Below, in pieces: positions 1-11,339 of a DNA stretch of 64,000 nucleotides (positions within the stretch are counted from its first letter, which is position 1; every line of letters starts with the position of its first letter). This stretch comes from Neopestalotiopsis rosae (taxonomy: Eukaryota > Ascomycota > Sordariomycetes > Amphisphaeriales > Sporocadaceae): contig JALGAS010000006.1 in the NCBI GenBank assembly GCA_023078685.1, positions 2,852,001 to 2,916,000 of the forward strand. The letters run 5' to 3'. The notes below the pieces were generated by a model. The model saw only the letters and a program-made list of their open reading frames with translations, was not told where the DNA came from and ran no database searches. A program made the translations under genes and the position numbers.

Positions 1-31
1 AACATGTTGGCCTTGGAACTCAGGTTCCCTT

Positions 32-569
32 TCAACCAAAGGCTGGCGTCATAGAATAGACCACAATCAGTTGATCATTTGAGTCTTTGAAGCACTATAT
101 TCTTCCATGTCAGTCATGCAAAAATATGCCTTCCTTTAACAAGGGAGACCTTAAAGAATAAAAAGAGAATAAACAATTTCGAGCTTACCCGATGCAAATT
201 ACCAACAACCTCATCAAGCGCCGGTGCAAAGGCGCTATTGACGTACAAGAAGAGCCCCTCTTGGGGAGCGACGCGGAGGGCCTTGCGCAGGTGCGACACG
301 ACGGCCTCGAACTTTTGGGCGGCGCTGATCTTGCGCACCTCGCGCTGGAGCTGCGGGGCCGAGCCCACGGCCTTGAAGCGGACCACGACCTTTTCCTGCT
401 GGAAGTCGCCCGCGCTGGCCAGGGCCGAGCTCGCGTCCTGCGGCAGGCTGGTCAGGATGGCCGACGCCGTCATGGTCAGCGGCAGCTCGGGCGAGGCCGG
501 GCGGTCCAGGGTCGGGGATGGCGGGGGCGAGGGCGACGAATCGCGCGTTGGTACGTCTGGGTATTCCAT
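32..569 (-). CDS. ATG12: Autophagy ubiquitin-like protein ATG12
   Basis: Two exons, 569-189 and 94-32, with a 94-base GTAAGC...TAG intron, give 147 aa. The protein starts with a Ser/Pro-rich disordered stretch (about residues 1-55). The ubiquitin-like fold follows, recognised by [34 protein letters not shown] and, in exon 2, [20 protein letters not shown]. In the family the C-terminal Gly is activated by ATG7, transferred by ATG10 and joined to a lysine of ATG5, and the ATG12-ATG5-ATG16 complex drives ATG8 lipidation at the phagophore. The protein ends in FG, as needed for conjugation without processing. I chose the ATG at 569 because the open frame upstream of it has no ATG. Exon 2 lies near the window edge but is complete. 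Its length is in the usual range for filamentous fungi. Confidence 0.93.
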
Positions 570-1297
570 GTTGAGCCAAGAATTTTGTGTATTCTCTTCT
601 GCTGGTCTCCTTGTTGATTTGTCTGTTGCGATTTCGAAGAGCTGCTGGTGAAAAAGGACAAATGATGTGTGTCGCAGTTGTGGTTGAAATCGGGTCACGA
701 TGCGTCAGTGTCTGGTAGGATGACAACTTATTACTGCCCCTCGTTGTGCCTGATTTTGTTATGGTAACACCTAATTCCGTAACAGGCTCTTTGCATTATG
801 GCTAGCGCCGCCAATCAGCGGGCTCACCATGGTGCAACAGTGCCTGGCCAAAAATGGATATCACCAAAAATGATCATTTGTGATTGCATATGCAAGCGAC
901 TGCATTTTACGTGCATCTTGAACTGAGGAAGGATAAGAGATAAATGAAAGAAAAAGTCAAACTTGAATTACGCGAAATCACAAATGAGAGAGAGGATCAT
1001 GCCGATATTTTGATTCTCTAATTTGTATACGGGTATATTCTATCACGTTGAGTTTTATGCAGTACATATCATTCTATGACCAAGGATGCACATTGAAATC
1101 CCGACTCGTCTTAGAGACTCAGGTATTCAACAGTCAAATGGCATGTTTCTATTGTACTACCCATCAAAATTCCTCTATTTTAAAAGATGCAGCAGCGTCG
1201 TTCTACCCAGTGATGGTGTTAATTCTATAAATATGGTCAAAATTACCACAACTCCTCCATGACCGTTATCAGCGGAGCGCATTGGAGAAACCTTGTT
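570..1297. other. Intergenic, ATG12 promoter side
   Basis: This stretch lies between the ATG12 start and the 3' end of the thioesterase gene. Apart from the CCAAT box I see no convincing gene or structured element. Confidence 0.6.
811..817. promoter_or_regulatory. CCAAT box upstream of ATG12
   Basis: CCAATCA lies about 240 bases upstream of the ATG12 start codon. CCAAT elements are bound by the HAP complex in ascomycetes in either orientation. Only the motif is seen; function is inferred. Confidence 0.25.
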
Positions 1298-2793
1298 CTA
1301 CTCTGTCAAGTTGGTATTCTCCGCCAGCTGCTTCTGCTCCTTGTACGAGCCCGTCTGCTCCTGGCGGTGCTGCACATCGCCCAGGCGGACACGTCTGCGT
1401 GCATCAACGTACATCATCATTTCTTGGTACGTCCGCGGCATCACCTTGACGTCCTTGGGCACGGCAAATGTGTAGTTGAACTGACCCGTTGGCCGCGCGT
1501 TGCCGTGCTCCACATCTCGCACCTTGCTGTCGACGCGGACGTGCACCCTCGTCATGGGCTTCTCCGGGTCCTGCTGGCCGGGCTCGCTGCCATCCTCTTC
1601 CAGCAGCGGAGGATCCGTGTAAGCGACCGTCGCGGTCAGGTACAATACACTGCCGACCGGCACCGGGTTTCTGAATGTGCAAGGATCGGCGCTGATAAAG
1701 GTAGGCCGTGCGTGCGCGAAACTGGCAGCGCAGCAGAATGCCAACTCAAATGTCTGCTTCAAGTGGAAGCCTCCAAAGATCATAGTCTGGTGACGGTTCC
1801 TGTACTGAGGCTGCATGATTTGCGCAGTCGCGAGTTGCGTCTTGGACATGGCGACAACGTTGGCGGGTTGGCGCAGCTCGTCATTGGGATCGTGATACTG
1901 CAATTGCTTCAGCCAGATCTTGTGGATCAATGCCGACTCGGGATCGTCCGGCTCAGTTGCCAACAGAGAGATCTTTCGGTTGTTCTTCTTGGCTAGCGAT
2001 TTTGCCTCACCCGCCTTGTAAATCTGCTCTTCCTCTGGTGTCGTATATTCCAGAGCGGGTATGTTGACCGGCTTCTTCGTCTCCGGGTCCAATGCCACCA
2101 TGGTGAAAGTGCATGTAAGCAAAACATCTTCTGGCCGACTCGGTTCTCCCTCTGGCCTTGCTCGAGCCACCTTGCATGTAATCTCTACACTGCTTCTTCC
2201 TGAGGCGTAGGTCACCTGTCCGCTATATTCGAGGTCGCATATCTCGGTCAGGGGGTGAGCGATCGTGATGCGGTCCAAGGCCGCTGTGACGGTAGTGACT
2301 CCAGGTCCGGTATGCTTGTAAACGATGATGCCGGACAGGGCGTCTAGATCCATGAAGACGGTACCGAGTCTGCAAGTGAAAAGTGTTAGCAGCTAGACCA
2401 GTCTCCAATGTTTTCAAGGACTCCCACGAACCTAATGTGTCCCGAGGAGTTGATATACGTGTCGGAGAGCCACGGATCTTGACCCAGAGGCAACACTACC
2501 CGGTGGTAGCTATCACTCATCTTTTTTGGCGTCATGTCGCGCTCTTGCGGCTTTGCTTCCGAGGAAGCCGTGTTCTTGCCCTCTTTTTGCATCCTCCATG
2601 CCTCGATCCATGGTGTAGGTAACCGGCCGTCGGTCAAGCCTCTGAACACACCATCGGTCCGCCGCGGTGTTGTCGTATGAAGGCAGCGCGCCTGTAATTG
2701 GCGCCGGCTCGCCTGTGTACCTGCAGACTTGGTCGCATTTCGCGTCGAAGTCAGAATTGACTTGAGAGGTTGGCTTCTGCTGGCCATGGTCAT
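1298..2793 (-). CDS. Mitochondrial-type acyl-CoA thioesterase (two hotdog domains)
   Basis: Two exons, 2793-2432 and 2369-1298, give 477 aa; the junction reads SSGHIR/LGTVFMDLDALSG. The first 50 residues are rich in Ser, Arg and Thr with few acids, as expected of a mitochondrial presequence. The first hotdog domain covers about residues 115-250 (DLDALSGIIVYKHTG, TEICDLEYSGQVTYASGRSSVEI) and the second about 300-450 (FGGFHLKQTFELAFCCAASFA, DPCTFRNPVPVGSVLYLTATV). This double arrangement is typical of ACOT9-type hydrolases, which cleave acyl-CoA to free acid and CoA. Chain-length preference cannot be read from sequence. The next gene upstream is the tyrosinase, on the same strand, with no sign of joint function. 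Confidence 0.9.
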
Positions 2794-3198
2794 GCGACGT
2801 GCTCGGAAAGCTATGCGGGCTGGTGAAATACAGCAAAAAGGGATTGCGCAGCACAGTTAGGAGCTCGGTAGTAGGTATGACGCAGCTGTGCAGCGTCTTA
2901 TGCACCAATTGAAGCTGCCCTCTAAAGCCCCCGAGCGCCCCCCACGCCTCGGTTATGGTCAGCGCAATTCGGATCGATCCGGTGCGCTAAAGGACGATTC
3001 CGCTAACGCTTGGGACCAGAACCCGATACTTCATATTGCTATTCTCAAGTGTATACTCCTATTTACTGGAAAAGCCCGTTAGTATTTCTTGTTCCCGCAC
3101 CTCAAACGACAGGAAATACCCGGTGTCCCGGTCATTATTGAATATTGACCTAATAACTGGCCAGGACGCTCTGCCTTAAACGATTCACGAATTCAATA
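2794..3198. other. Intergenic, thioesterase promoter
   Basis: 405 bases between the thioesterase start and the tyrosinase stop. I see no gene, strong repeat or structured RNA in it. Confidence 0.6.
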
Positions 3199-4631
3199 TC
3201 AAATAGTGTAGGTATAGCAAAAAGGCCCCTCAGTCGTACTCATCAACTCCCTCATGGTGATGGGTCCTCCCCCAGCATAGTAGAGATCCACAATATCGTC
3301 CAAGGTAGTGTTGGCAGAAGGAGGCTGATCGAGAAAGGTGTTGGTGCCATTGATGGCATATTTGCGGTCTTTGTAGTCGAGAAGCTGCCAAGTCCACCAG
3401 ACGAGGTCAATCATGCCGTGATGGAGATAAAAGGCCTACATCAAAGACCGGTTCAGTATTTTCTTCGTTCTGCGGAGAATACAAAAAAGAAAAGAAAAAG
3501 AAGAACAGAACGGGAGACCTGTGCGAGCAAAAGAAAACTTACCGGATCTCCAGGGCTCACGAAAACGTCACCCCCGGGATCTCCACCAATGGTATAGTGA
3601 CCACCGCCGTGCACACCAATAGACCCGGACCCCGGCACTCCTTGCATGGCCATTTGAAAGTCCCAGATATTATCGTTTTGCACAATCAAGTCGACAATGG
3701 ACGTCATATTGGCATAAGCCATATTCACCGCGGCCGAGACGTCGCGCTTGAGGCAGCGCGGATTATACTCGAAGCCGCTACCCGTGAGCACGCTGCCGTT
3801 ATTCAGCGGCAGGCTGACGGGTCCGAGATTGACCACCATGTCCCGGAACGGACCGGTGGTCACGCAGCCACCACCCGTGCCGGCGGGGAGGTAGACGATG
3901 GGGTAGTCGCCCAGCGTCAGGGCGATCGGGCCCTTGTCCGGGATGTAGTCGCCGTTACCGCCCATGCTGGAATCGGTTCCGTCAAAGATGGGCGAGGACG
4001 CCGGGTCGTCGGCGTACAGGCCCCAGTTCCAGTAGGGCTGGTACCCCGTGTAGCCGCACTCTTTGCGGAGCGCTTGCTCGTATTGCCAGGTGAACCAGCG
4101 GTGCCATGCTAGAAAGTTGCCCTGGGGTGAAGGGTCAATATCTATGTAATGATGACATCTGCACGACTTTTGGGGGAGTTTGGCTTACGGTGTAATGGAT
4201 ATTTAATGTCTGATTGATGTGAGTGGCAACAAAGTCGTCGTAGCGCGATCTCACACCAGGTACGAGCGAAGTCGGCGTCTTGGCTGGGAGCGATTGCAGA
4301 CATAGCACGGCGTCGGTATATGACTTTCGCTCCTGCTTACTCAAGGAACCCCTTTGAATATAGTCTTAGTGATTTGGTCCCCCGGGGTTTTGTGCTGTCA
4401 TCGATCAGGCCAAGATTTGACTCACCATGGTCTCCGTTTCACAATATTGTCCTTGTTGCATGTGCTTGATCTTCTTGACACGTTCAAGTCATTGAGAAGG
4501 GCGGCTTCAGCGGCCGAGGCATTGCTGGCTAATGCTTCGAATACGGCCAATTGACTTGAACTGTCATGCAATATAGGACTAGCCAGAGCTCCTCCTATCG
4601 AAAGGATGCTAACCACTTGGCACAACTTCAT
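3199..4631 (-). CDS. Secreted tyrosinase (type-3 copper oxidase)
   Basis: Four exons (4631-4426, 4351-4189, 4121-3543, 3435-3199) give 394 aa. A hydrophobic N-terminal run (MKLCQVVSILSIGGALAS) looks like a signal peptide, so the enzyme is probably secreted or vacuolar. The CuA site is visible as the HINQTLNIHYT and FLAWHRWFTWQ region. CuB is HGGGHYTIGG followed by FYLHHGMIDLVWWTWQ. The family oxidises monophenols and o-diphenols to o-quinones, feeding melanin-like pigments or secondary metabolites. The ATG at 4631 fits the signal peptide; the longer open frame upstream begins with a non-ATG codon. The protein is shorter than classical 600-aa tyrosinases, so it belongs to the short ascomycete group without the C-terminal lid domain. 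The physiological substrate is unknown. Confidence 0.9.
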
Positions 4632-4716
4632 GGTTGGAACCGGCGCGATGGAAAGTTGAACCAAAACATACCATGGAGAAAGTTTGTATAATGGTCCGAT
4701 CCTTTTATCGCCCAGG

Positions 4717-4723
4717 TTATATA
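4717..4723 (-). promoter_or_regulatory. TATA-like box of the tyrosinase gene
   Basis: TATATAA on the minus strand, about 86 bases upstream of the tyrosinase start codon. Position and sequence fit a TATA element; no transcription start is known. Confidence 0.4.
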
Positions 4724-5666
4724 CTTACTTCCTCAAGCACCCGCAGCCATTTCTTGTCACGGGATTTTTCTAGCATTTGCTTACTTGCATAGCTCTTGCC
4801 GGCTTGGGTATGATCGTGTTGTCGGTGCCGTTCAGGTCGAGTCTAGCAAGCACTGTTATTTGCCAGGTTCTTCCAATAATCAATCCAATCGACTAACTAC
4901 AGGGACATTGCATCTTGCGTCAACGAATGGGAGAGGTCAATTCAACCCATGGAGCCGATTTAGTTGCGTATGATCTGATACTTGATGCCCAGGGCGGGAG
5001 GGCGAGGCCAGTTTCTCCAAAGCCGGGTAACGCATACCGCCATGCCCGTTGCGCCACACACTTGGTAAATTTTCTTTTTTAATGGCCAGGGTATTATGTA
5101 TAGTATTTTGGGCCCCCTCGGAGATCCGAGAGGGAAATGTGAGAGGTCGAAATTTCGGTATCGACGCTAACGTTCTCACTCACCGTCGCCAAGTCCTCGC
5201 TCCTCGCTTATGTATGTGCAAAGGGATTTTCCTAGTGGGTGGTCAGACCCGACGTTGGAGTTTCTCTGGCCTAGCATGAGGCTAGAGTATGTATACTTCG
5301 TATGTTCTTCGCCATGGCTGACAAACAAGCCATTCAGGGCAGCTCTCTTGGACTGATGGGTTGCAACGCAGATAGGCTCATGAGTCCGAGTGTAAATTAT
5401 CATGGGAAAAAAGCTGACTGGTTTCATCTGATGTGGCCATGGCGATAGGAACAGTCAGCATAGTGCAGGTTAGTACTATATGTCAATCATTTTAGCCCTT
5501 GTGGGTTTTACTCAATTGCATTATCATTAAGTATTTGTATCAAGAGCTCAGAACTCGAGATACTATATCCGACGCCATTTACAAAATGCAACTATAGTGT
5601 TCCATTGCGTCCATTTGACAAGCACTAAACACCGTAGCAACCTATGCGTGAAGTCACGAGCCTGGT
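4724..5666. other. Intergenic, no gene seen
   Basis: Region upstream of the tyrosinase gene and downstream of the 2EXR gene. Open frames of 60-80 codons exist on both strands but show no family features. Confidence 0.55.
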
Positions 5667-7697
5667 TCACCACCCATCATCGAATCCCTCTTCTCCTTCT
5701 GATGCCTCTTCGTCCATATTCATCATCTCTTCGCGACCTGACTGGTCGTCCCCCTCTTCGTCGTCCTGGAAAGTCCCGTATCCTCCATACCCACTAACCT
5801 CTCCATACCCGTCGTCCCCCTCATCGTTGAATTCGTCGTATTCGGCCTCTGACGGCGATCCAGCTTCGTTGCCAGCAGGTACCGCCGCCCGAAATGCCCC
5901 AATTCTCTCTGCGAGTGACATTCGTTGAGGTGCTTGTTCTTCTTCTTCATCCTCGTCGTCGGAAGACTCTTCGGACTCCTCTGATCCAGTTTCATCCTCG
6001 CTCTGGTCATCAGAGCCGTCTTCAGTTTGTGTATCATTCTCGAGCACAATCCTTCGTGACCGACGTTCTGAAGCAGCAGGTACCGCTGTTTCATCGTCAT
6101 CGCTCTCGTCATCGTCGTCGGAATCAGACAATACCACTCGTGATGCACGGCCTTCCGTACGAGCCCGCTTTGCAGGCTGTGAGCTATGGCTGTCTTCGTC
6201 AGAATCCGACTCAACAACTCGAGCCCGTTGCCTTTTCCTACTAGGTTCCGGGGCCGTGTCGGACTCGCCAGCCTCGTCGCTCGAGTCCACCAGGACTCTT
6301 CTCTGTCTCTGACCTGTATTTTGCGGCTGTGCCTCATCGGCATCCGAGACGGACTCATCACTTGGGTCTGACTCGAGGTCGGAGAAAATAGCCGCCTCCA
6401 ATGCTACTTGAGCTTCTGTCTCTTCAAGGAGTTGAAGAGGATCCATGCCAAGAGGAGAAGAGAATCCCTGGAGGAAAGGAGACCCGTGCTCAACTGGGGA
6501 CAACTGACGCACCGCCAGATCATCCTCCTCGCTATCACTCTCCATGTCGTCGTCAATTGACTCATCGTCGATACCGGAGCTTTCATATTCATTCGTCTCC
6601 TCGGATTCCGAATCCGAGTCTTCGTTGCTGGATTCGTAATCTTCAAAGGTTCCACTAAAGGTGGCGTTTCGGATCTTTTCAAAGCGGGATAGTCCTGGAT
6701 AAACTGTGTTGATTGAGAAAAGAATCATGCGCGACAATGCTTTGCCCCCCTCAACCTTATCCACTGGGGGAAGCAGGCCGCGGAATTCCCTATCGGGCTC
6801 GTCTGCAAAAGGCTTCTCTGTCGATCGAGTTCCATTGACAATCTTGGGCCAACAGTAGATATACTGCATGTCTTCACCTAGTCCGGGCTCCTTTTCGTTT
6901 GTTTCGACGTAGAATGTATTGGTCGAGTCCAAAGTGCACCACTGTATATCGCTGGTACGGCAATCTATCTCGTCGGAGCACTTGTAGACCGATGTCAACT
7001 CTGGAAAATCTGTCAACAGAAACCGCCGGATTGCATCAGACATGAAGGCTTCTTCCGAGGGCGTAATCCCGGTTTCTTCGTCCTCGCTGGGCAAGTGAAA
7101 AGCCACCTGGTGGAAACCTCGTATCAGAGGATCGATAAAGTAATTCCATTCCGGGTTATACAGTTCGTCGGGTGGTCCCACGATGCGAACTATGTCCCTA
7201 GTCTTGTGACATGGGATGAACGAGGATCTCTCCAAGCATATGTTGTGCGGATAAAACGTCAGGGCAAGACTGCGACTCTCGTGATTTATGGAGAGAAGCG
7301 TTTTCGCTGGTTCCGTCTGTTGTTCCAGCGATGGGTCTTCCCAAATTTCGTAGCGACTTTCGTCCGAGTTCCTAAGTTGCACCAGCCGGTAACTGAAGAC
7401 TCGGGCAGGGCTTTGTAAGTGAGGGTCAAAGAAACCCCAGATACGCTGCCGTAGCTCGGGAGGGAGTTGGGAAAACTGCGGAAACGAGTGCTCAACCGCT
7501 AGTGAAGCCTCACTATTGCGGTCGCTGTCGTCGCTGTCGGACTCTGAAGCTTCCATGTCCAAGAAATTATGGACGCCCCCGCCTTCAGTGCTGCTGCTTG
7601 AATCTGCAGAGTTGTCGTCATCGACATCTTCAGCCACTTCCGGGCTGGGCGCATCATCACTGCCGGAGCTTTCATCTTCAAATTCAGACCCGGCCAT
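5667..7697 (-). CDS. 2EXR-domain protein with acidic tail and SIM-like repeats
   Basis: A single exon of 676 aa. After an acidic N-terminus, a 2EXR domain begins near residue 72 (FPQFSQLPPELRQRIWGF) and runs to about 210, with the usual NHESRSLAL segment. 2EXR is a fungal family of unknown biochemical role; the start of the domain resembles an F-box-like helix. Residues about 340-676 are disordered and very rich in Asp, Glu and Ser, with basic patches (RKRQRA, AKRAR) that could act as nuclear signals. Four motifs start at residues 467, 493, 520 and 549 (RVLVDSSDE, RVVESDSDED, RVVLSDSDDD, RIVLENDT). They match the SUMO-interacting consensus, a short Val/Ile/Leu core followed by acidic or phosphorylatable Ser. 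The nuclear SUMO-binding role is inference. Confidence 0.85.
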   Translation of the reverse strand: MAGSEFEDESSGSDDAPSPEVAEDVDDDNSADSSSSTEGGGVHNFLDMEASESDSDDSDRNSEASLAVEHSFPQFSQLPPELRQRIWGFFDPHLQSPARVFSYRLVQLRNSDESRYEIWEDPSLEQQTEPAKTLLSINHESRSLALTFYPHNICLERSSFIPCHKTRDIVRIVGPPDELYNPEWNYFIDPLIRGFHQVAFHLPSEDEETGITPSEEAFMSDAIRRFLLTDFPELTSVYKCSDEIDCRTSDIQWCTLDSTNTFYVETNEKEPGLGEDMQYIYCWPKIVNGTRSTEKPFADEPDREFRGLLPPVDKVEGGKALSRMILFSINTVYPGLSRFEKIRNATFSGTFEDYESSNEDSDSESEETNEYESSGIDDESIDDDMESDSEEDDLAVRQLSPVEHGSPFLQGFSSPLGMDPLQLLEETEAQVALEAAIFSDLESDPSDESVSDADEAQPQNTGQRQRRVLVDSSDEAGESDTAPEPSRKRQRARVVESDSDEDSHSSQPAKRARTEGRASRVVLSDSDDDDESDDDETAVPAASERRSRRIVLENDTQTEDGSDDQSEDETGSEESEESSDDEDEEEEQAPQRMSLAERIGAFRAAVPAGNEAGSPSEAEYDEFNDEGDDGYGEVSGYGGYGTFQDDEEGDDQSGREEMMNMDEEASEGEEGFDDGW

Positions 7698-9176
7698 TTT
7701 GGTGATTCAAAGTAAGTGCACGCTCGTTTGCTATGTGGCAAGCGATGAGCTGGTAGTTGACGACTCGAGAAGTGTGATGGAATGATTTTTCCGTTTTCCA
7801 GATGTGATGCGCACGAGCAAGCAACAGGGCAAGCCAATGCACTGGAAATAGGACAGAGTTTGTAGTCGTGCGGAAGCCGTTTGTACAGGACAAAGTATCT
7901 ATTATCCACTACAATCTACCTAGAGTACGGATGTACACTACTAAATAGATGTGGCGTAGTAAGTAGTACTTAGTAGCAAGTGGCCCAAATGGCGTGGGCA
8001 CTCAAGCTGGCAGCTGGGGTCGCGTCCGGTGCGGGTGTCCGATGGATGGATGGATTGATGGATGGATTGATTGATTGCCAGGGAAGGAGACGCGACTGGT
8101 GAGTACAGAGTATGTAAAAAAACGCGGTCCCGGGGTGCTGGTGACTTAGCGGCCGGCTAAAGCTGCAGCAGTGCTGTAAGTCTGTACCTAAAATCAGTCG
8201 GGTATTAGGTTCACGGGAATGAAAACGTTTTCAAACCCCAGAATCTAGAATAGCCAACGAGACTCGGAAGTCTGGAAATTTCAATGCAGGAACGGAAGAC
8301 AAGCAGCAGAGCAGGCAGGTACCAACGATGAATTTTTTCTCATTTTCAATGCTGACGCTATTGATCTAAAAAAGTGATTCACCAAAATGGCCAATGTCAG
8401 CCTCAGCCTTACGTGGCTGATTTGGAATGCGCAATAGGCAATGCGTACTTACCAAATGTTGCGCTTCACGGCTGTGGGGTATAAAAGAATTGTCTTCGAT
8501 TCAAATCTCACTCAAGTTTGCAAATGTGAACTCATTCCCATACGTGAACAGATTTATTCTCGTCTGTACCCTATGTATATGATTCGTGTAAACAGGTATG
8601 AGATGATACCGCAGCAATCTTGGAGACATTGTCCAGTCAAGAGCCTCTAAGCGATTTTCTCTTGTGCCATTCGTGAAGTCGTGTAACATAAAATCTACAC
8701 ATGCGCAATGCTTGTATATCTACAATGCCTGTTGCGCCTCATGAGCACCACAGCAGGCAAGGCACCCAAAAGTCCACCGTCACCAGAATGTACCAAACAA
8801 GACCGCCATTAAACCAGAGCCACCTGCTACAGAAACGGGGAGCGAGCGTGTGGGTGGAAATACTATGTCGCAATCCAAATGCAAAAATGGGGACCAACAC
8901 TGGCCAAAAAAAAAACTCCTCTCACAACAAATCAACCTCGACGCCGCGTCCATGCAATGCTAGGGAAATCCACTGTGGGGAATATGAAGAAAATGAGTGC
9001 CGTCTTGGCACGCTGTAAATGATGTATGCGGTACGAGCACAAAGAAGGGAAACTACAGGGTATCATCGCGACATGCAATGCGAATGGTCATGGTCCGTGG
9101 TTGTTCCCAGTGAGGTCGTTCCGTATGCTGAGCAGCGTTGGCTAATGCACCCAGAGCATGGTCTCCAGAGGCCTGT
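7698..9176. other. Intergenic between the 2EXR gene and DBF4
   Basis: About 1.5 kb holding the promoter of the 2EXR gene and the 3' side of DBF4. It contains one GATG/GATT microsatellite; otherwise I see nothing structured. Confidence 0.6.
8041..8076. repeat. GATG/GATT tetranucleotide microsatellite
   Basis: Nine consecutive four-base units, a mixture of GATG and GATT, without interruption. Probably length-variable between strains. Confidence 0.85.
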
Positions 9177-11339
9177 CTAGTAAACGGGGAACTCGGGCAA
9201 AGCCGGGGCCCAGGTGGGATAGGATTTGTGCTTTGGCTCTCTCGAGAGCTGGTCCAGGAGGTCATCCAGGTCTCCCCAGTTGTCGTCATTATCCGCAAAC
9301 TTGCGGTGTTTCCGGGACAAGATGTGCTGTCAAGGCATTAGCTAGGGCACGTAGGGTGCATTGTACGTTGTGGTCTCTTACCTCGTCAAAGTCGGCGAAT
9401 TTGTCCTGGCAGTTCTCACAGTAGCCTGGCTTGGGTTCCTTCTTTTTCGGCTTGACAACACGCTTCTCAGCCTGTACGCTAGCCTTGGCGCTCTGCGCAG
9501 CTTCGTTCTCGTCGACAGTTCCCTGCTCGTCAATCTGATCCAGCTTTTTAGTCGATGTACGACTGAGCGCTGATCGCTTCGACTCGGTGTCTTCTTTCAA
9601 AGTGGCCCCAGTGTTGGCAATTGCTCTGCGCGAACTCATTTCGTGTGAGCTGTTACGTTGAAGCACTTTCCGCTGGAGACCGTGTACCTCCTTGCTAACC
9701 ACGCCGATGGCACCTGGGGTGGCAGCTGTTGACGAGATCATCTGCGATCGGATGGCAGAGGTGATGTTCGACGGCTGTACACCCGAGGCAAGCGGCTCAC
9801 CGCCAAAGAGCTTGTCAGTCGCAGCACGGCTGCCAAAGGGATTAGGACCAAAGTCAAACTTCTTTCCTGTCAGTGTCTTCGAAGGGTTGAAGAGGTTCGC
9901 TGAGGAGATACTGCTGCCTCGATTATGGGCACTCTCCATCTCGCTCAAGGAACGTTTTCCAGTGACTGGCTTGGCTTGCCGTTGCGAATCCTCTGGTGGC
10001 TGAAGCACAAGCTTGGACTCGATTGCAGGCTTGGCTACTTCGCGCTTCTTGGGCCTGACAACCTCGCGGTGGTGGTCATAGTCCTCAATGAATGGACATC
10101 GGCCAAGCGGCGCCGTACGAAATTGTGGCCAATCTCCGTCGCTTTTCTCCTGCACTCGTTGGTATTCCCGGGCCATAATGGGCTTTTGCTTCTCCTCATA
10201 GTCATAGATGTAGAGGTAAGGACCCCTGAAGTAGTGCATCTCCTTGGTTGTCACAGTGGGGTCCCTGTCAGAAGGACCATTGACACGTTCGTTCTGCAGC
10301 AGTTGCAACAAGCTTCGTTCGTCTGTAGCTTTCGCATGCGTGTGGTTTGCCGATACCGACACGCTGCGAGAGCCATAAGCAATGGCAGCACTGACATTCA
10401 AATCCGTTTCCAAAAGCATCGATAGCATGCGGTTCAGCTTCTCGAGAGACCATATTTTCTTGCTCATCTCACGGGCCCTGGACAGCACATCCGTGTTCCT
10501 CTTGGGTCTTGTTTCGGACATCTGAGCCAAACCACTACGGGACGACAGCTGGGATTTGGACTTGTCACCTAAAGCATCAGTAAACAGCTTTCTCCGCACT
10601 GACTGATCAGCAGTCCTGTCCAAGAGCGATGGGTTGATAGTCTGAGGCTGTTGTTGTTCAGCGTGAGTATCAGCATCAACATCATCAGCTCTTCGACTGC
10701 CCCGTTGCTCGGGGGGGATTGATCGGCTCGTCACAACATGAGTGATTTCACTCGAGAAGAAGCGTTCCTCCCGCTTCATGACGTCAGTTAGCTTCGAAAT
10801 TCCAACATGGACCCAACAAGGTTTGGACTTACAGCACCCAGAGAGGCAATCTGCTTTACTAATTTGGCACGCGTGTCCTCGGGAATGCTGTCAAAATAGA
10901 AGACCATCTTAGGGAACTTCTGTCTGTGATGACTCTGCCATCGCCGAATCTCATCCAGGTCCTTCTCTGTGTATTTGCCAGTGCTGGCACTCTCGGCATG
11001 ATGATGGTGCTGGCCGGACCTCTCCCTGGCCAACTTGCTCTCGTAGGTGCTCGCATTTCGGCGACTCTGCAAAGAGAGCTGCGTCTTAGCCACTCTCTGC
11101 TGCTGGGGAGACTTGAGTGGACGTGGGATGCCGCTGTCCAGAATCTGCTTCTTTGCCGGAGGTGGTTGACCATATGCCTCTTCCCGTTGGATGCTCGCAG
11201 AAGACCGTTTTGGCTTTGTGAGACCCGATGCTCTAATTGGGGAATTAGCCGCACTTGGGTTCATGGAGAGCGGAACCCTCCGAGCGTGAGGCATGTTGGA
11301 AAGGCTGGCGGGCGGCGGAGAAAGAAATACTGCTGCCAT
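9177..11339 (-). CDS. DBF4: DBF4-type regulatory subunit of the Cdc7 kinase (DDK)
   Basis: Three exons (11339-10833, 10773-9382, 9326-9177) give 682 aa. All three conserved Dbf4 motifs are present. Motif N, BRCT-like, lies at about residues 140-185 (FPKMVFYFDSIPEDTRAKLV, then ASLGAREERFFSSEITHVV across the first junction). Motif M is GDWPQFRTAPLGRCPFIEDY. Motif C is a CCHH zinc finger at the C-terminus, GYCENCQDKFADFDE joined to HILSRKHRKFAD. The protein binds and activates Cdc7, which phosphorylates the MCM helicase to fire replication origins; the Aspergillus homologue is NimO. The last exon is short and completes the finger. Ser/Thr-rich linkers are probably cell-cycle phosphorylated. It is transcribed divergently from ICP55. 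Confidence 0.94.

Noticed and set aside
1259..1996. A 245-codon plus-strand open frame
   Set aside because: Antisense shadow of the second hotdog exon of the thioesterase gene.
2223..2417. A 64-codon minus-strand frame overlapping the thioesterase intron
   Set aside because: The proper splice of exons 2793-2432 and 2369-1298 restores family sequence, so this is an off-frame artefact.
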